From: a gamma proteobacterium symbiont of Ctena orbiculata
GTDB lineage: Bacteria > Pseudomonadota > Gammaproteobacteria > Chromatiales > Chromatiaceae
Direction of reading: 5' to 3'
NCBI GenBank assembly: GCA_003058525.1
Contig: QBVD01000037.1
Coordinates: 1 to 64,000 of the forward strand
Length of the DNA: 64,000 nucleotides
Shown piece after piece: positions 25,950 through 34,447 of the stretch (its first letter is position 1; the number at the start of each line of letters is the position of its first letter). The notes beneath the pieces are model-generated. The model saw only the letters and a list, made by a program, of their open reading frames with translations. It was not told where the DNA came from and did not search any database. Position numbers and translations under genes: made by a program.

Positions 25950-26480
25950 ATGAAAACCACTGACATTCATATCATCGATAATGGTGTGCTACTGACGCGC
26001 AGTTTCGAGGAGGCGCTTAAGTTCCACCGGGGTAATGCCTACTGGGGCTGCGCGCTTGCCTTTAGAATGTTGCAATACGCGGCACAACTGCTCTCCCGGG
26101 AGAAAACCTGGGAGCGGCAGGATCTCACCATTGAAAGCGGACATCCCGGGCCCGGCGTGAAAGATACGATCGAATATGTCACCGGTTGCGTATCCGCTGG
26201 ACGTTTTCAACTGACCTGCACTACCGGCGAGACCCGTTGTGTAAGTGATATGGAATACAGCTGGCGGGTAAACGACGGCAAGCAGTATCTAACGCTGAGA
26301 CTGGCAGACGGCATAGTCTCATCCGAGTTTCTTCAGCTGCTCGACATCATCAACCGGAATGAGGCAAACGAGCATCACTATGAGCACCTGGAATCACTCA
26401 AAAAGGCCATGACGGAGAAGATCTGGTCCCTTGATCTCGACCAGGCCTTTCCGGATGCACGGCTTATTAGGTCCTGTTAA
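25950..26480 (+). CDS. FmdE-like domain protein
   Basis: A protein of 176 residues from ATG 25950, preferred over the ATG at 25908 because GAGGTG lies about nine bases upstream. It resembles the formylmethanofuran dehydrogenase subunit E domain: FHRGNAYWGCALAFRML corresponds to the FHGH...ALGYRM block and PGVKDTIEYVTGCVSAGRF to the DAIQVLTGC block. The first block lacks the family's usual His/Cys metal ligands, while the second Cys remains. No methanopterin genes are nearby. The last two residues and the stop codon are supplied by a family A tip remnant. The match is my own pattern reading. Confidence 0.5.
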   Translation: MKTTDIHIIDNGVLLTRSFEEALKFHRGNAYWGCALAFRMLQYAAQLLSREKTWERQDLTIESGHPGPGVKDTIEYVTGCVSAGRFQLTCTTGETRCVSDMEYSWRVNDGKQYLTLRLADGIVSSEFLQLLDIINRNEANEHHYEHLESLKKAMTEKIWSLDLDQAFPDARLIRSC

Positions 26481-26490
26481 CAGGCCCTAA
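26469..26490. repeat. Family A tip-to-tip remnant
   Basis: AGGTCCTGTTAACAGGCCCT is a left tip joined directly to a right tip through the shared palindrome TGTTAACA, with no interior. It overlaps the end of the FmdE-like gene and forms its stop codon TAA. Confidence 0.5.
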
Positions 26491-26712
26491 AGCCTGAACC
26501 GCCAGTTGCCGGCAGGGATTCCAGCTTTTCATCGACATATATAACTGGGCTTGATCAATGGATGCTTACTGAGGATCCGAATAGACACGCATTCAGGGAT
26601 GGCGCGTAATAAAATCGCTATATTCTGTAATTCTAATTAATTATCAGTACCTTATAAATAGTCGAGAAATTGACTTAGTTATTGCTTTATGCCCCATCTT
26701 TGTCATATTCTT

Positions 26713-26747
26713 TTGACCCAGATCAATAAAAAACTGATTTAGATCAA
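26713..26747 (+). promoter_or_regulatory. Two tandem FNR/ANR-like boxes upstream of the cytochrome oxidase operon
   Basis: Box 1 is TTGAC-CCAG-ATCAA (26713-26726) and box 2 is CTGAT-TTAG-ATCAA (26734-26747). Each has one mismatch from the consensus TTGAT-N4-ATCAA. Their centres are 21 bp apart, two helical turns. If TACTAG at 26748-26753 is the -10, box 1 is centred near -41.5 and box 2 near -20, so the first could activate and the second repress. They lie 50-85 bp before the DUF2244 gene. Family and position are inferences. Confidence 0.55.
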
Positions 26748-26797
26748 TACTAGACGCCAGGCAGTATCGGCCGTCAGAGCTAACTGCGGGATGGCAA

Positions 26798-27277
26798 ATG
26801 GTCTTTAGAGCACCACAAAATAGTAACAGTGATGAAGCTGTACTCGTCGTCCAACCCAACAGAAGTCTGACCTGGAACCAATCCAAGTGGCTATTTCTGT
26901 TGCTTGCGTTGTGCATCGGCCTGGTCGGTCTCTATTTCCTTTCGCTTGGCGCCTGGTTGGTCCTGCCCTTCACCGGGCTTGAGATCTGCATTGTCGGCAT
27001 CGCCATCTACTGTCACAGCTTTTGTGCCCATTCGCAGGAAATCATCCATATTGATGACACCTATGTGAGGGTCAGCGACAACCGCAACCGTCAGGCAGTT
27101 AAGTGTTTTCACAAGGCCTGGCTGAAAATCATTCAGAACCAAGATCCCAAGGGCTGGTATCCAAGCCGTCTTTTGATCGGGTCTCATGGCGAATATATCG
27201 AAGTAGGCAAAAATCTGTTGGAAGAGGAGCGCGAGATGCTCGCCAACAATCTTAGAAACGCAATCGAGGGCTTCTGA
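26798..27277 (+). CDS. DUF2244 domain-containing membrane protein
   Basis: A 159-residue protein with two hydrophobic helices (about 30-51 and 53-74, from KWLFLLLALCIGLVGLYFL to LEICIVGIAIYCHSF) and a soluble C-terminal beta domain ending in LLIGSHGEYIEVGKNLLEEE, as in DUF2244. Members commonly precede coxB in proteobacterial oxidase operons and are thought to help assembly, without proof. It ends 5 bp before the coxB ATG, so it is the first gene of the operon under the two FNR-like boxes. Confidence 0.85.
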   Translation: MVFRAPQNSNSDEAVLVVQPNRSLTWNQSKWLFLLLALCIGLVGLYFLSLGAWLVLPFTGLEICIVGIAIYCHSFCAHSQEIIHIDDTYVRVSDNRNRQAVKCFHKAWLKIIQNQDPKGWYPSRLLIGSHGEYIEVGKNLLEEEREMLANNLRNAIEGF

Positions 27278-27282
27278 TCGGT

Positions 27283-28467
27283 ATGCATAATAATCAAAAG
27301 ACAGAAACACGGAACTTTAAACCCGACTCTATTTGTAGAGTGATTCAGACCAACCGTTCACGCCTACCCGGATATTGGCTTTTTGCACCACTATCCCTGG
27401 TAATGGGCGATGCTGCGGCTGAATACGGTCTCAATTTCCCCGAACCAGCAGCCAATGTGGCCCAGGAGATCTTCGATATCCATATGATGACTATGGGCAT
27501 CGCCACATTCCTGCTGATAGTCGTCTTCGCTATCGTCTTCTACTCGCTCTATTTTCATCGCAAAAGCCGCGGCTACGAAGCCGACCAGGAGTTTCACAAT
27601 TCATGGTTCGGCAACTGGTCCTGGGTTATCGTGCCGGTGATGGTGCTGGGTGTAGACCTGACCATTGCAGGTAAGGCGGATGCGGTTTTAAAAAAGGTCT
27701 GGGATGTACCGAAGGAAGAGAACATCATGGACGTAAAGGTGACCGGCCACCAGTGGTGGTGGGAGTTCGACTATCTGGATCACGGTATCAAGGTGGAGAG
27801 TCGTTTTGTACCGGCAGAGGAGTCCGGGGACCTCTATCTGCGGGAAGTCGACAACCGCCTGGTCCTGCCCACCGGTGTCAAGATCCGCTTTCTGCACACC
27901 TCTGCGGACGTCCTCCACGCCTTCTGGGTACCTGAACTGGCGGTGAAGAAGGATGCCATTCCCGGCTACGTCACCGAGACCTGGGCCGAACTCAACCGGG
28001 AAGGGGTCTTTCGCGGCCAGTGCGCAGAAATCTGCGGCACATGGCACTCCCGCATGCCCATCGTTGTGGAGTCGGTTTCACAAGAGAAGTTCGCGGCATG
28101 GGTAGACGATCAAAATACGATCAAGTTGGCTGCCGCGGCTGAGGCAAGCGTCGATAAGACCTGGAGCATGGACGAACTGATGGCCAAGGGCAAAACACTC
28201 TACGATACAAAATGCGCGGCCTGTCATCAGGTTACCGGTGTAGGTCTGCCACCTGCCTTCCCACCGCTTAACGGATCGGCGATTGCCATCGGGGCCATTG
28301 CCGATCACCTGGATATCGTCATCAAGGGTAAAGAAGGGACTGCGATGCAGCCATGGGGTTCACTTAACGATCTTGAGATCGCAGCAATCGTGACCTATGA
28401 ACGCAATGCCTGGGATAACAAAACGGGTGATGTCGTGCAGCCTGCAGACGTCAAACAGGCCAGATAG
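27283..28467 (+). CDS. coxB: Cytochrome c oxidase subunit II with fused cytochrome c
   Basis: Subunit II (394 residues) holds the CuA centre that accepts electrons from cytochrome c. After an N-terminal signal/TM region and a second TM helix (about residues 64-86, ATFLLIVVFAIVFYSLYF), the periplasmic cupredoxin domain shows VTGHQWWWEFDY, the CuA ligands in QCAEICGTWHSRM, and HVL-like HTSADVLHAFWVP. A C-terminal cytochrome c domain carries CAACH (near residue 309) and a distal Met in AMQPWG. This is the caa3-like layout. It is followed 14 bp later by coxA. Confidence 0.93.
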   Translation: MHNNQKTETRNFKPDSICRVIQTNRSRLPGYWLFAPLSLVMGDAAAEYGLNFPEPAANVAQEIFDIHMMTMGIATFLLIVVFAIVFYSLYFHRKSRGYEADQEFHNSWFGNWSWVIVPVMVLGVDLTIAGKADAVLKKVWDVPKEENIMDVKVTGHQWWWEFDYLDHGIKVESRFVPAEESGDLYLREVDNRLVLPTGVKIRFLHTSADVLHAFWVPELAVKKDAIPGYVTETWAELNREGVFRGQCAEICGTWHSRMPIVVESVSQEKFAAWVDDQNTIKLAAAAEASVDKTWSMDELMAKGKTLYDTKCAACHQVTGVGLPPAFPPLNGSAIAIGAIADHLDIVIKGKEGTAMQPWGSLNDLEIAAIVTYERNAWDNKTGDVVQPADVKQAR

Positions 28468-28481
28468 AGGAGAATTCAAAC

Positions 28482-30077
28482 ATGAGTACAACCACTCTGA
28501 CCCATGATGAGGCACACCATCACGAGGCGCCGAAAGGCTGGAAGCGCTGGCTCTTCAGCACCAACCACAAGGATATCGGTACCCTCTATCTGCTTTTCGC
28601 ACTGATTATGCTCTTCCTCGGCGGCGCCAGCGCCATGCTGATCCGCATGGAGCTGTTCCAACCCGGCATCCAGCTGCTCGATCCAGATCTGTACAACAAT
28701 CTGGTAACCAACCACGCCCTCATCATGATTTTCGGTGCGGTAATGCCGGCAGCCGCGGGTCTGGCCAACTGGATGATCCCGATGATGATCGGCGCCCCGG
28801 ACATGGCCCTGCCGCGGATGAACAATCTCAGTTTCTGGGTATTGCCGGCGGCAGCGACCATGCTGATCCTCTCCTTTGTGGTGCCCTTCTTCCCAGGTGG
28901 CGGTACCCAGATCAATACCGGCTGGACCATCTACCCGCCACTCTCGGTGCAGGTTGGCATGTCGATGGACTTCCTGATCTTCGCCATCCACCTGCTGGGT
29001 ATCTCCTCGGTACTGGCTTCGATCAACATCATCGTCACCCTGCTGAACATGCGTGCGCCGGGGATGACCCTGATGAAGATGCCGATGTTCTGCTGGACCT
29101 GGCTGGTCACAGCCTTTCTGCTGATCCTGGTAATACCTGTCTTGGCCGGCGGCGTCACCATGCTGCTGTTCGACCGCCATTTCGGCACCAGTTTCTTCGA
29201 TGCGGCCGGTGGCGGTGACCCGGTCCTGTTTCAACACCTGTTCTGGTTCTTCGGACATCCCGAAGTCTACATCCTGCTGCTGCCTTCCATCGGGGTACTC
29301 TCCCATGTAATACCGACCTTCGCGCGCAAGCCGCTGTTCGGTTACAAATCGATGGTCGGCGCCATGCTCGCCGTAGCCACCATCGGCATGGTGGTATGGG
29401 CGCATCATCAATACACTGTTGGCATGTCCCTTGGGGCGGTCACCTATTTCATGATCGGCACTATTCTGATCTCCATACCGGTGGGTCTGATGGTTTTCAA
29501 CTTCATCGCTACCATGTGGCGCGGCGCCATGACCTTTGAAACCCCGATGCTGTTCGCGGTGGGTATCGTCCTGATGTTCACCTTCGGCGGTTTGAGCGGC
29601 GTCATGCTGGCGGTGGTGCCTGCCGATATGCAGTATCACGACAGTATGTTCGTCGTCGCGCATTTCCACTATGTATTGATGCCCGGCGCGGTATTCGGCC
29701 TGTTTGCCGGTGTCTTCTTCTGGCTGCCGAAATGGACCGGACACATGTATGACGAGAAGCTGGGAAAACTCTTTTTCTGGACCAACGTCATCAGTTTCAA
29801 CATCACCTTCTTTCCACAACACTTTCTCGGCCTGGCGGGAATGCCGCGAAGGATCGTCGACTACAACATGATCTTTACCGAATTTAATGTGGTATCGAGC
29901 ATCGGCGCGATGATCTTCGGTCTCAGCCATCTGCTGTTTCTCTACATCATCATCAAGACCATCCGCGGCGGTAAGAAGGCTGAGGGCAGATCCTGGGAAG
30001 GGGCGAAGGGTCTCGAGTGGGAGCTGGACTCTCCACCGGCCTTCCATACCTGGACGGTTGCCCCTCAAATCAAATAG
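28482..30077 (+). CDS. coxA: Cytochrome c oxidase subunit I
   Basis: The catalytic subunit (531 residues, about 12 helices) reduces O2 to water and pumps protons. The low-spin heme ligand is in NHALIMIFG; the D-channel entry Asp is in GAPDMALPRMNN; the CuB ligands are in FGHPEVYILLLPSIG with its Tyr cross-link and in the later HHQYTVG; the heme a3 and a His pair is in VVAHFHYVLMPG. These mark an A-type heme-copper oxidase. AGGAG lies just before the ATG. It is co-transcribed with coxB and the downstream assembly genes. Confidence 0.95.
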   Translation: MSTTTLTHDEAHHHEAPKGWKRWLFSTNHKDIGTLYLLFALIMLFLGGASAMLIRMELFQPGIQLLDPDLYNNLVTNHALIMIFGAVMPAAAGLANWMIPMMIGAPDMALPRMNNLSFWVLPAAATMLILSFVVPFFPGGGTQINTGWTIYPPLSVQVGMSMDFLIFAIHLLGISSVLASINIIVTLLNMRAPGMTLMKMPMFCWTWLVTAFLLILVIPVLAGGVTMLLFDRHFGTSFFDAAGGGDPVLFQHLFWFFGHPEVYILLLPSIGVLSHVIPTFARKPLFGYKSMVGAMLAVATIGMVVWAHHQYTVGMSLGAVTYFMIGTILISIPVGLMVFNFIATMWRGAMTFETPMLFAVGIVLMFTFGGLSGVMLAVVPADMQYHDSMFVVAHFHYVLMPGAVFGLFAGVFFWLPKWTGHMYDEKLGKLFFWTNVISFNITFFPQHFLGLAGMPRRIVDYNMIFTEFNVVSSIGAMIFGLSHLLFLYIIIKTIRGGKKAEGRSWEGAKGLEWELDSPPAFHTWTVAPQIK

Positions 30078-30092
30078 GAGCCATGAGGAGTT

Positions 30093-30245
30093 ATGCGTAT
30101 TCCTGACTATCAAACAGCCGAACTGAGGCGTAAGAATGTACGCCTGGCCTGGGGACTGGCCGGACTTGCACTGTTCTTTCTCGTGACCTCATTCCCCTTC
30201 TGGACCGGTATCTTTCGAATTGTCGGCACACAGGCGATACAATGA
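30093..30245 (+). CDS. Cytochrome oxidase small assembly protein, 50 residues
   Basis: This short gene lies in the coxA-ctaG gap: ATG at 30093 with GAGGAG upstream. The product MRIPDYQTAELRRKNVRLAW continues into one transmembrane helix (GLAGLALFFLVTSFPFW) and ends RIVGTQAIQ. Its TGA overlaps the ctaG ATG by four bases (ATGA). Small one-helix proteins are known at this spot in beta- and gammaproteobacterial cox operons and are thought to aid assembly; the identification rests on position, size and topology. Confidence 0.75.
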   Translation: MRIPDYQTAELRRKNVRLAWGLAGLALFFLVTSFPFWTGIFRIVGTQAIQ

Positions 30246-30850
30246 ATCAAAGTGTAGCGGACAAGCATCGCAAGAACCGCCGCACAACCCTGCTGTTGTC
30301 CGGACTGGTCGTGGCGATGTTTGGTTTCGGCTTCGCTCTGGTGCCCCTGTACAACCTCTTCTGCCAGATCACGGGAACACAGTCACTTTCCCAACGTAGC
30401 CAAATCGGCCTGGCCACTCCAACCTCCGAGCGGGTGGATCAGGCCCGCTGGGTCACTGTCAAATTCGACACCACGGTCAACCCTAACCTGCCCTGGGAGT
30501 TCGTTGCCGAGACGAATAAGATGCGTGTCCATCCCGGTCAGACCTATGAGGTCAATTTCCACGCCCGCAACCGCAGCCATAGCGCCGTTACCGGGCAGGC
30601 CATACCAAGCGTGGCACCCTGGCAGGCAACACCCTTTTTCAGCAAACTGGAATGTTTCTGTTTCAACAAACAGAGACTCGACGGCAGTGAAAAGACCATC
30701 ATGCCGCTGCAATTCATGGTTTCGACGGAACTGCCTGCAGAGATCAACTCGTTGACACTCTCATACAGTTTCATGCGCCTGAAAGAGGTGGATAGCAAGG
30801 ACCGGGAGAGCGCGCTTCCGCCGATGATTGCGTCAACCCCGGATCAATAA
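30242..30850 (+). CDS. ctaG: Cytochrome c oxidase assembly protein CtaG/Cox11
   Basis: This 202-residue protein inserts copper into the CuB site of subunit I. It has one N-terminal membrane helix (about 18-38, ending PLYNLFCQITG), followed by a periplasmic Ig-like domain with the copper-binding CFCF in KLECFCFNKQ and the downstream FMVSTELP strand. Length is normal. It starts on the ATGA overlap with the small assembly gene and precedes coxC by 67 bp. Confidence 0.93.
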   Translation: MNQSVADKHRKNRRTTLLLSGLVVAMFGFGFALVPLYNLFCQITGTQSLSQRSQIGLATPTSERVDQARWVTVKFDTTVNPNLPWEFVAETNKMRVHPGQTYEVNFHARNRSHSAVTGQAIPSVAPWQATPFFSKLECFCFNKQRLDGSEKTIMPLQFMVSTELPAEINSLTLSYSFMRLKEVDSKDRESALPPMIASTPDQ

Positions 30851-30917
30851 TAAGTAGAGCTAGCAAAGCAACCACTATGACTATGACAAAAAGATCAACA
30901 TCAAGAGGAGTAGCAGC

Positions 30918-31790
30918 ATGTCGGTAAAGGAACACAGCGGGGATTATTTTATACCCGACCCCAGTCCCTGGCCTATTATTGGCATGGTATCACTGCTGAC
31001 TACCCTGTTCGGTGGAGTACTGGCCATGAATGGGGTCGCCATCGGCAGTTATATAGTTACCGCCGGCCTGCTGCTGTTCTTCTTTCTGCTGTTTGGCTGG
31101 TTTCGGGATGTCATCGGGGAGAATCTGAACGACTGTTACAATAAACAGGTCGATACCTCTTTCCGCATGGGCATGTTCTGGTTCATTGCCTCGGAGGTCT
31201 TTTTCTTTTTAAGCTTTTTCGGCTCGCTCTATTATATCCGCAATATCGCCCTGCCCTGGCTCGGCGGCGAAGGCTACCTGGGGGTAACCAATGAGCTGCT
31301 CTATAACGGATTCGAGGCAGCATGGCCCTCCCATGGACCCGGTGAACTTGGCGGCGATTTCCAACCGATGGGCGCGTGGGGCATTCCGGCGATGAACACC
31401 CTGATCCTGCTCACCAGTGGTGCTACGATTACCTGGGCGCACTGGGGATTGAAACTCGATAATCAAAAGCAGCTGGTCTGGGGCCTGATCGCAACTATTG
31501 CCTTGGGCCTGCTGTTCGTAGCCCTGCAGGCATATGAATACGGTCACGCCTATTCTGATTTGAATCTCACCCTGGAATCGGGCGCATATGGATCAACATT
31601 TTACATGTTGACCGGATTTCACGGCTTTCACGTCACCATGGGTGCGGTGATGTTGATGGCAATACTGGGACGCAGCATGAAGAGCCATTTCAGTGCCCAC
31701 AACCACTTCGCCTTCGAAGCGGTTGCCTGGTACTGGCACTTTGTCGATGTGGTCTGGTTGGGGCTTTTTGTCTTCGTATACTGGCTCTGA
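30918..31790 (+). CDS. coxC: Cytochrome c oxidase subunit III
   Basis: A seven-helix, 290-residue membrane subunit that stabilises the oxidase core and its proton uptake. Family marks include WPIIGMVSLLTTLFGGVLAM, the RMGMFWFIASEVFFFLSFFG helix, LLTSGATITWAHWGL, and the C-terminal ending AVAWYWHFVDVVWLGLFVFV. AGGAG lies 10 bases upstream of ATG. It converges with the DUF2909 gene, whose stop is only a few bases beyond its own. Confidence 0.95.
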   Translation: MSVKEHSGDYFIPDPSPWPIIGMVSLLTTLFGGVLAMNGVAIGSYIVTAGLLLFFFLLFGWFRDVIGENLNDCYNKQVDTSFRMGMFWFIASEVFFFLSFFGSLYYIRNIALPWLGGEGYLGVTNELLYNGFEAAWPSHGPGELGGDFQPMGAWGIPAMNTLILLTSGATITWAHWGLKLDNQKQLVWGLIATIALGLLFVALQAYEYGHAYSDLNLTLESGAYGSTFYMLTGFHGFHVTMGAVMLMAILGRSMKSHFSAHNHFAFEAVAWYWHFVDVVWLGLFVFVYWL

Positions 31791-31794
31791 CCGC

Positions 31795-32019
31795 CTATTG
31801 CGGCAATAAGCTGTGCGGCTGGAGAAGACCGAAGTAGTAACCAACCATGAGCAGGATGAACAACAGAAGCGAGAGGACAACCCGAAGGGTCAGCGCGCGT
31901 ACCACGCGGGTACTTTCGTTCCTGCCATCATCCTTGGCCATATAGTACATCCCCTGAAACAGACTGAAGATAATGAAGGCCAATACCAGCAACACCGGTA
32001 GCTTGAATATGATGTCCAT
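31795..32019 (-). CDS. DUF2909 family twin-transmembrane protein
   Basis: A 74-residue protein from ATG 32019, which has a GGGAG site about nine bases before it; the open frame continues to 32067 but that start lacks a site. Two hydrophobic helices (about residues 4-27 and 46-68) flank KDDGRNESTRVVRALTLRVV, the DUF2909 signature. Members lie between coxC and surf1, in opposite orientation, in many gammaproteobacteria. A role in oxidase assembly is suspected from position only. Confidence 0.85.
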   Translation of the reverse strand: MDIIFKLPVLLVLAFIIFSLFQGMYYMAKDDGRNESTRVVRALTLRVVLSLLLFILLMVGYYFGLLQPHSLLPQ

Positions 32020-32099
32020 GATCTCTCCCGATCCGGATTTGATAAGGTTAGCCTGCCGATACTGCACTAACAGGAACAGATAATTCCACTATAGCCCTT

Positions 32100-32837
32100 A
32101 TGACCAGCAACACCCGTCAATTTCGTGCCCAGGCAATCCCCACAATAATAATGGTAATCCTGACGCCCCTGTTCATCGGACTCGGTCTCTGGCAGCTGGA
32201 TCGTGCCGAACAGAAACGAAATCAAGGTTCATCGCTGGAGATGAGGCGTAAACAGCCTCCTGTCTCGCTGGATGGTCCCCACCCGGATGCCGAGCAATTG
32301 CGCTTCCGCCAAGTGGTGGCACATGGACACTATCTCATCGATAAAAGCGTGTTGATCGAAAACCGCAAGCATCAGGGTAAGACAGGTTTTCATCTGGTCA
32401 CTCCCTTGCGACTCCAGGGGAGCGGCAGGACGCTGCTGGTCAACCGGGGCTGGATTGCCCATGATCGGATTGATCAAGCCCTGGCTGCAGTCGATGTAGG
32501 TGAAACACTCACCGTCCACGGTGAAGTCAGGATCCCACAACCACCTGCCATCGAGCTCAAGCAGAAGGGTGCAGCAAGTGCGGACACCACGCCCCGTTGG
32601 CCATTTCTCACTCTGGAGCACTTCAGAGATTGGTCCGGCTTGGATATCGCTCCTTTCGTGGTGCTGCAATCTCCGCAGGACGCTCATGGTTTCGTCCGTC
32701 AATGGCCCCACCCACGCGTCAGTGACATAATGCATATCGGCTACGCCATTCAGTGGTTTGCGTTTGCCATCATCACCCTCCTGATCTGGATTCGTCTATC
32801 GCTGCACAAACGCGACGCAAAAGAGGTTGCAGTATGA
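32100..32837 (+). CDS. SURF1 family oxidase assembly protein
   Basis: A protein of 245 residues with two membrane helices at the ends (IIMVILTPLFIGLGLWQLDR near residues 16-35 and the final IQWFAFAIITLLIWIRL) and a periplasmic loop between them, the SURF1 topology. The family's GLGLWQLDRAEQK, HYLIDKSVLIENRKHQGKTG and LLVNRGWI blocks are present. SURF1 helps place heme a in subunit I. Its TGA overlaps the next ATG by four bases. Confidence 0.9.
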   Translation: MTSNTRQFRAQAIPTIIMVILTPLFIGLGLWQLDRAEQKRNQGSSLEMRRKQPPVSLDGPHPDAEQLRFRQVVAHGHYLIDKSVLIENRKHQGKTGFHLVTPLRLQGSGRTLLVNRGWIAHDRIDQALAAVDVGETLTVHGEVRIPQPPAIELKQKGAASADTTPRWPFLTLEHFRDWSGLDIAPFVVLQSPQDAHGFVRQWPHPRVSDIMHIGYAIQWFAFAIITLLIWIRLSLHKRDAKEVAV

Positions 32838-33478
32838 CCAGTGTCGCAGACAGCACCGCCAAACCGCGCACGCTCGCCTCTCTTTGGCTATTGATCGCAT
32901 TGTTCGCGCTGCCGATGATCGCTGCCTGGGTGTTCTTTCTCAATCCGCAGTGGCTGCCGGCGGGGCGTACCAACAATGGCGAATTGATCGATCCGCCGAG
33001 ACCTGTTCAGTCACTTAGATTGCAGACAGCGGATGGCAAATGGTTTGACTGGCAATCCTTGCAGGACATGTGGGCCATGACCCTGGTCAGCGAAGGTGGC
33101 TGTGATGCAGCCTGCATCGAGATGTTGATCAAGGTACGCCAGATCCGCCGCGCCACCGCTGCGAATCGTCAGCGTATCGCCCGCTTGCTGATCCTGATGC
33201 CCGACCAGGCCGGTCGCCTCGATCTACCCAACATGGGTGGACTTGAAGGCACTGAGTTGCTGATCACGGACAACGGGCAGCGCGCCGCCCTCGAGTCCCT
33301 GTTTCCACTACAGTTGTCGGAGCAGGCTATCCCCATCTTTCTCATCGACCCCCGGGGTGATCTGATGATGAAGCACGACACCACGAAGATCAGCTCGAAA
33401 GAGATCCTGCAGGATCTGGAAAAACTACTTAAAGCCTCGGAAAACTGGGCTCAAGGAGGTCGCTATGGCCATCAGTAA
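32834..33478 (+). CDS. SCO-like membrane protein with CX3C motif
   Basis: A 214-residue protein from ATG 32834 (ATGA overlap with surf1). One N-terminal membrane helix (LWLLIALFALPMIAAWVFFL) is followed by a thioredoxin-like domain in which VSEGGCDAACIEMLIKVRQI carries a CX3C motif like the copper site of SCO proteins, and IPIFLIDPRGDLMMKHD resembles their later strand. A His at the SCO third-ligand position is not obvious. It is commonly found between surf1 and cox15 in Pseudomonas-type operons and is of unproved function. Confidence 0.7.
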   Translation: MTSVADSTAKPRTLASLWLLIALFALPMIAAWVFFLNPQWLPAGRTNNGELIDPPRPVQSLRLQTADGKWFDWQSLQDMWAMTLVSEGGCDAACIEMLIKVRQIRRATAANRQRIARLLILMPDQAGRLDLPNMGGLEGTELLITDNGQRAALESLFPLQLSEQAIPIFLIDPRGDLMMKHDTTKISSKEILQDLEKLLKASENWAQGGRYGHQ

Positions 33479-34385
33479 TGTTTCTGCACAGCAAGTCGGT
33501 TTTGCCTGGCGCCACTATTATGAGATGACCAAACCCAAGGTCGTCCTGCTTATCGCCTTTACCGCCCTGGTCGGCATGCTGTTGTCGCGGGAAGGCCTGG
33601 TACCCTGGCAGCCGCTTCTGTTCGGCCTGCTTGGTATCTCCCTGGCGGCTGCCTCGGGTGCGGTGATCAACCATGTCATAGACCAACGTATCGATGCCAT
33701 GATGGACAGGACCAGTTGGCGCCCCATACCCAGCGGGCATATGGATACCCCTCACGCAATCAGCTTTGCCCTGTTGTTGGGCGGCCTCTCGATGTTGCTG
33801 CTCTATCTCCTGGTCAACCCGTTGACGGCACTGCTTACCTTTTTCGCCCTGATCGGTTATGCCGTGATCTACACCCTCTACCTGAAACGCAATACTCCAC
33901 AAAACATCGTCTGGGGTGGATTGGCCGGGGCGGCACCTCCGTTATTGGGCTGGTGTGCGGTTACCGGTGAGGTCACTATTGAGGCCTTTCTGTTGTTGTT
34001 GATCATATTTGTCTGGACACCGCCCCATTTCTGGCCCCTGGCGATACACCGCCGCGACGATTACGCCAAGGCCGACATACCCATGCTGCCCGTTACCCAT
34101 GGCATCGACTTCACCAAGCAGCAGGTTTTAATCTATGCCATCATGCTGCTGGCGGTCTCACTACTGCCCTTTGTGATCCGGATGAGCGGTTATCTCTATC
34201 TTATCGGCGCGTTTGCGCTGGGGTGTACCTTTGTCTACCATGCCGTCAGACTGTTGCAGAGCAAGGGACGCGATCACGCCATGAAGACCTTCGCCTTCTC
34301 GATTCTCTACCTCAGTCTGCTGTTCACCCTGCTGCTGGCCGATCACTATTTGAGACTGTTGTTGCCATCGGGCATCACAAGCTGA
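33465..34385 (+). CDS. ctaB: Protoheme IX farnesyltransferase (heme O synthase)
   Basis: This 306-residue polytopic enzyme adds a farnesyl group to heme b. The prenyl-diphosphate-binding aspartates are in VINHVIDQRIDAMMDRTSWR (NxxxDxxxD) around residue 67-86, and the second motif is in HRRDDYAKADIPMLPV near residue 192-207. Start overlaps the preceding gene by 14 bp, with AAGGAGG upstream. The typical neighbour ctaA/cox15, which makes heme A from heme O, is not present on either side. Confidence 0.93.
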   Translation: MAISNVSAQQVGFAWRHYYEMTKPKVVLLIAFTALVGMLLSREGLVPWQPLLFGLLGISLAAASGAVINHVIDQRIDAMMDRTSWRPIPSGHMDTPHAISFALLLGGLSMLLLYLLVNPLTALLTFFALIGYAVIYTLYLKRNTPQNIVWGGLAGAAPPLLGWCAVTGEVTIEAFLLLLIIFVWTPPHFWPLAIHRRDDYAKADIPMLPVTHGIDFTKQQVLIYAIMLLAVSLLPFVIRMSGYLYLIGAFALGCTFVYHAVRLLQSKGRDHAMKTFAFSILYLSLLFTLLLADHYLRLLLPSGITS

Positions 34386-34447
34386 TAACGGCAGGGCCTT
34401 CTGGAAATCCGTATAGGTAACCCTTAGCACAACGCAGCGCCCCGTCC

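Noticed and set aside
28476-30113. Long minus-strand ORF opposite coxA
   Set aside because: It is the antisense shadow of coxA, whose heme and copper ligands are all intact; high GC in third positions leaves long open antisense frames.
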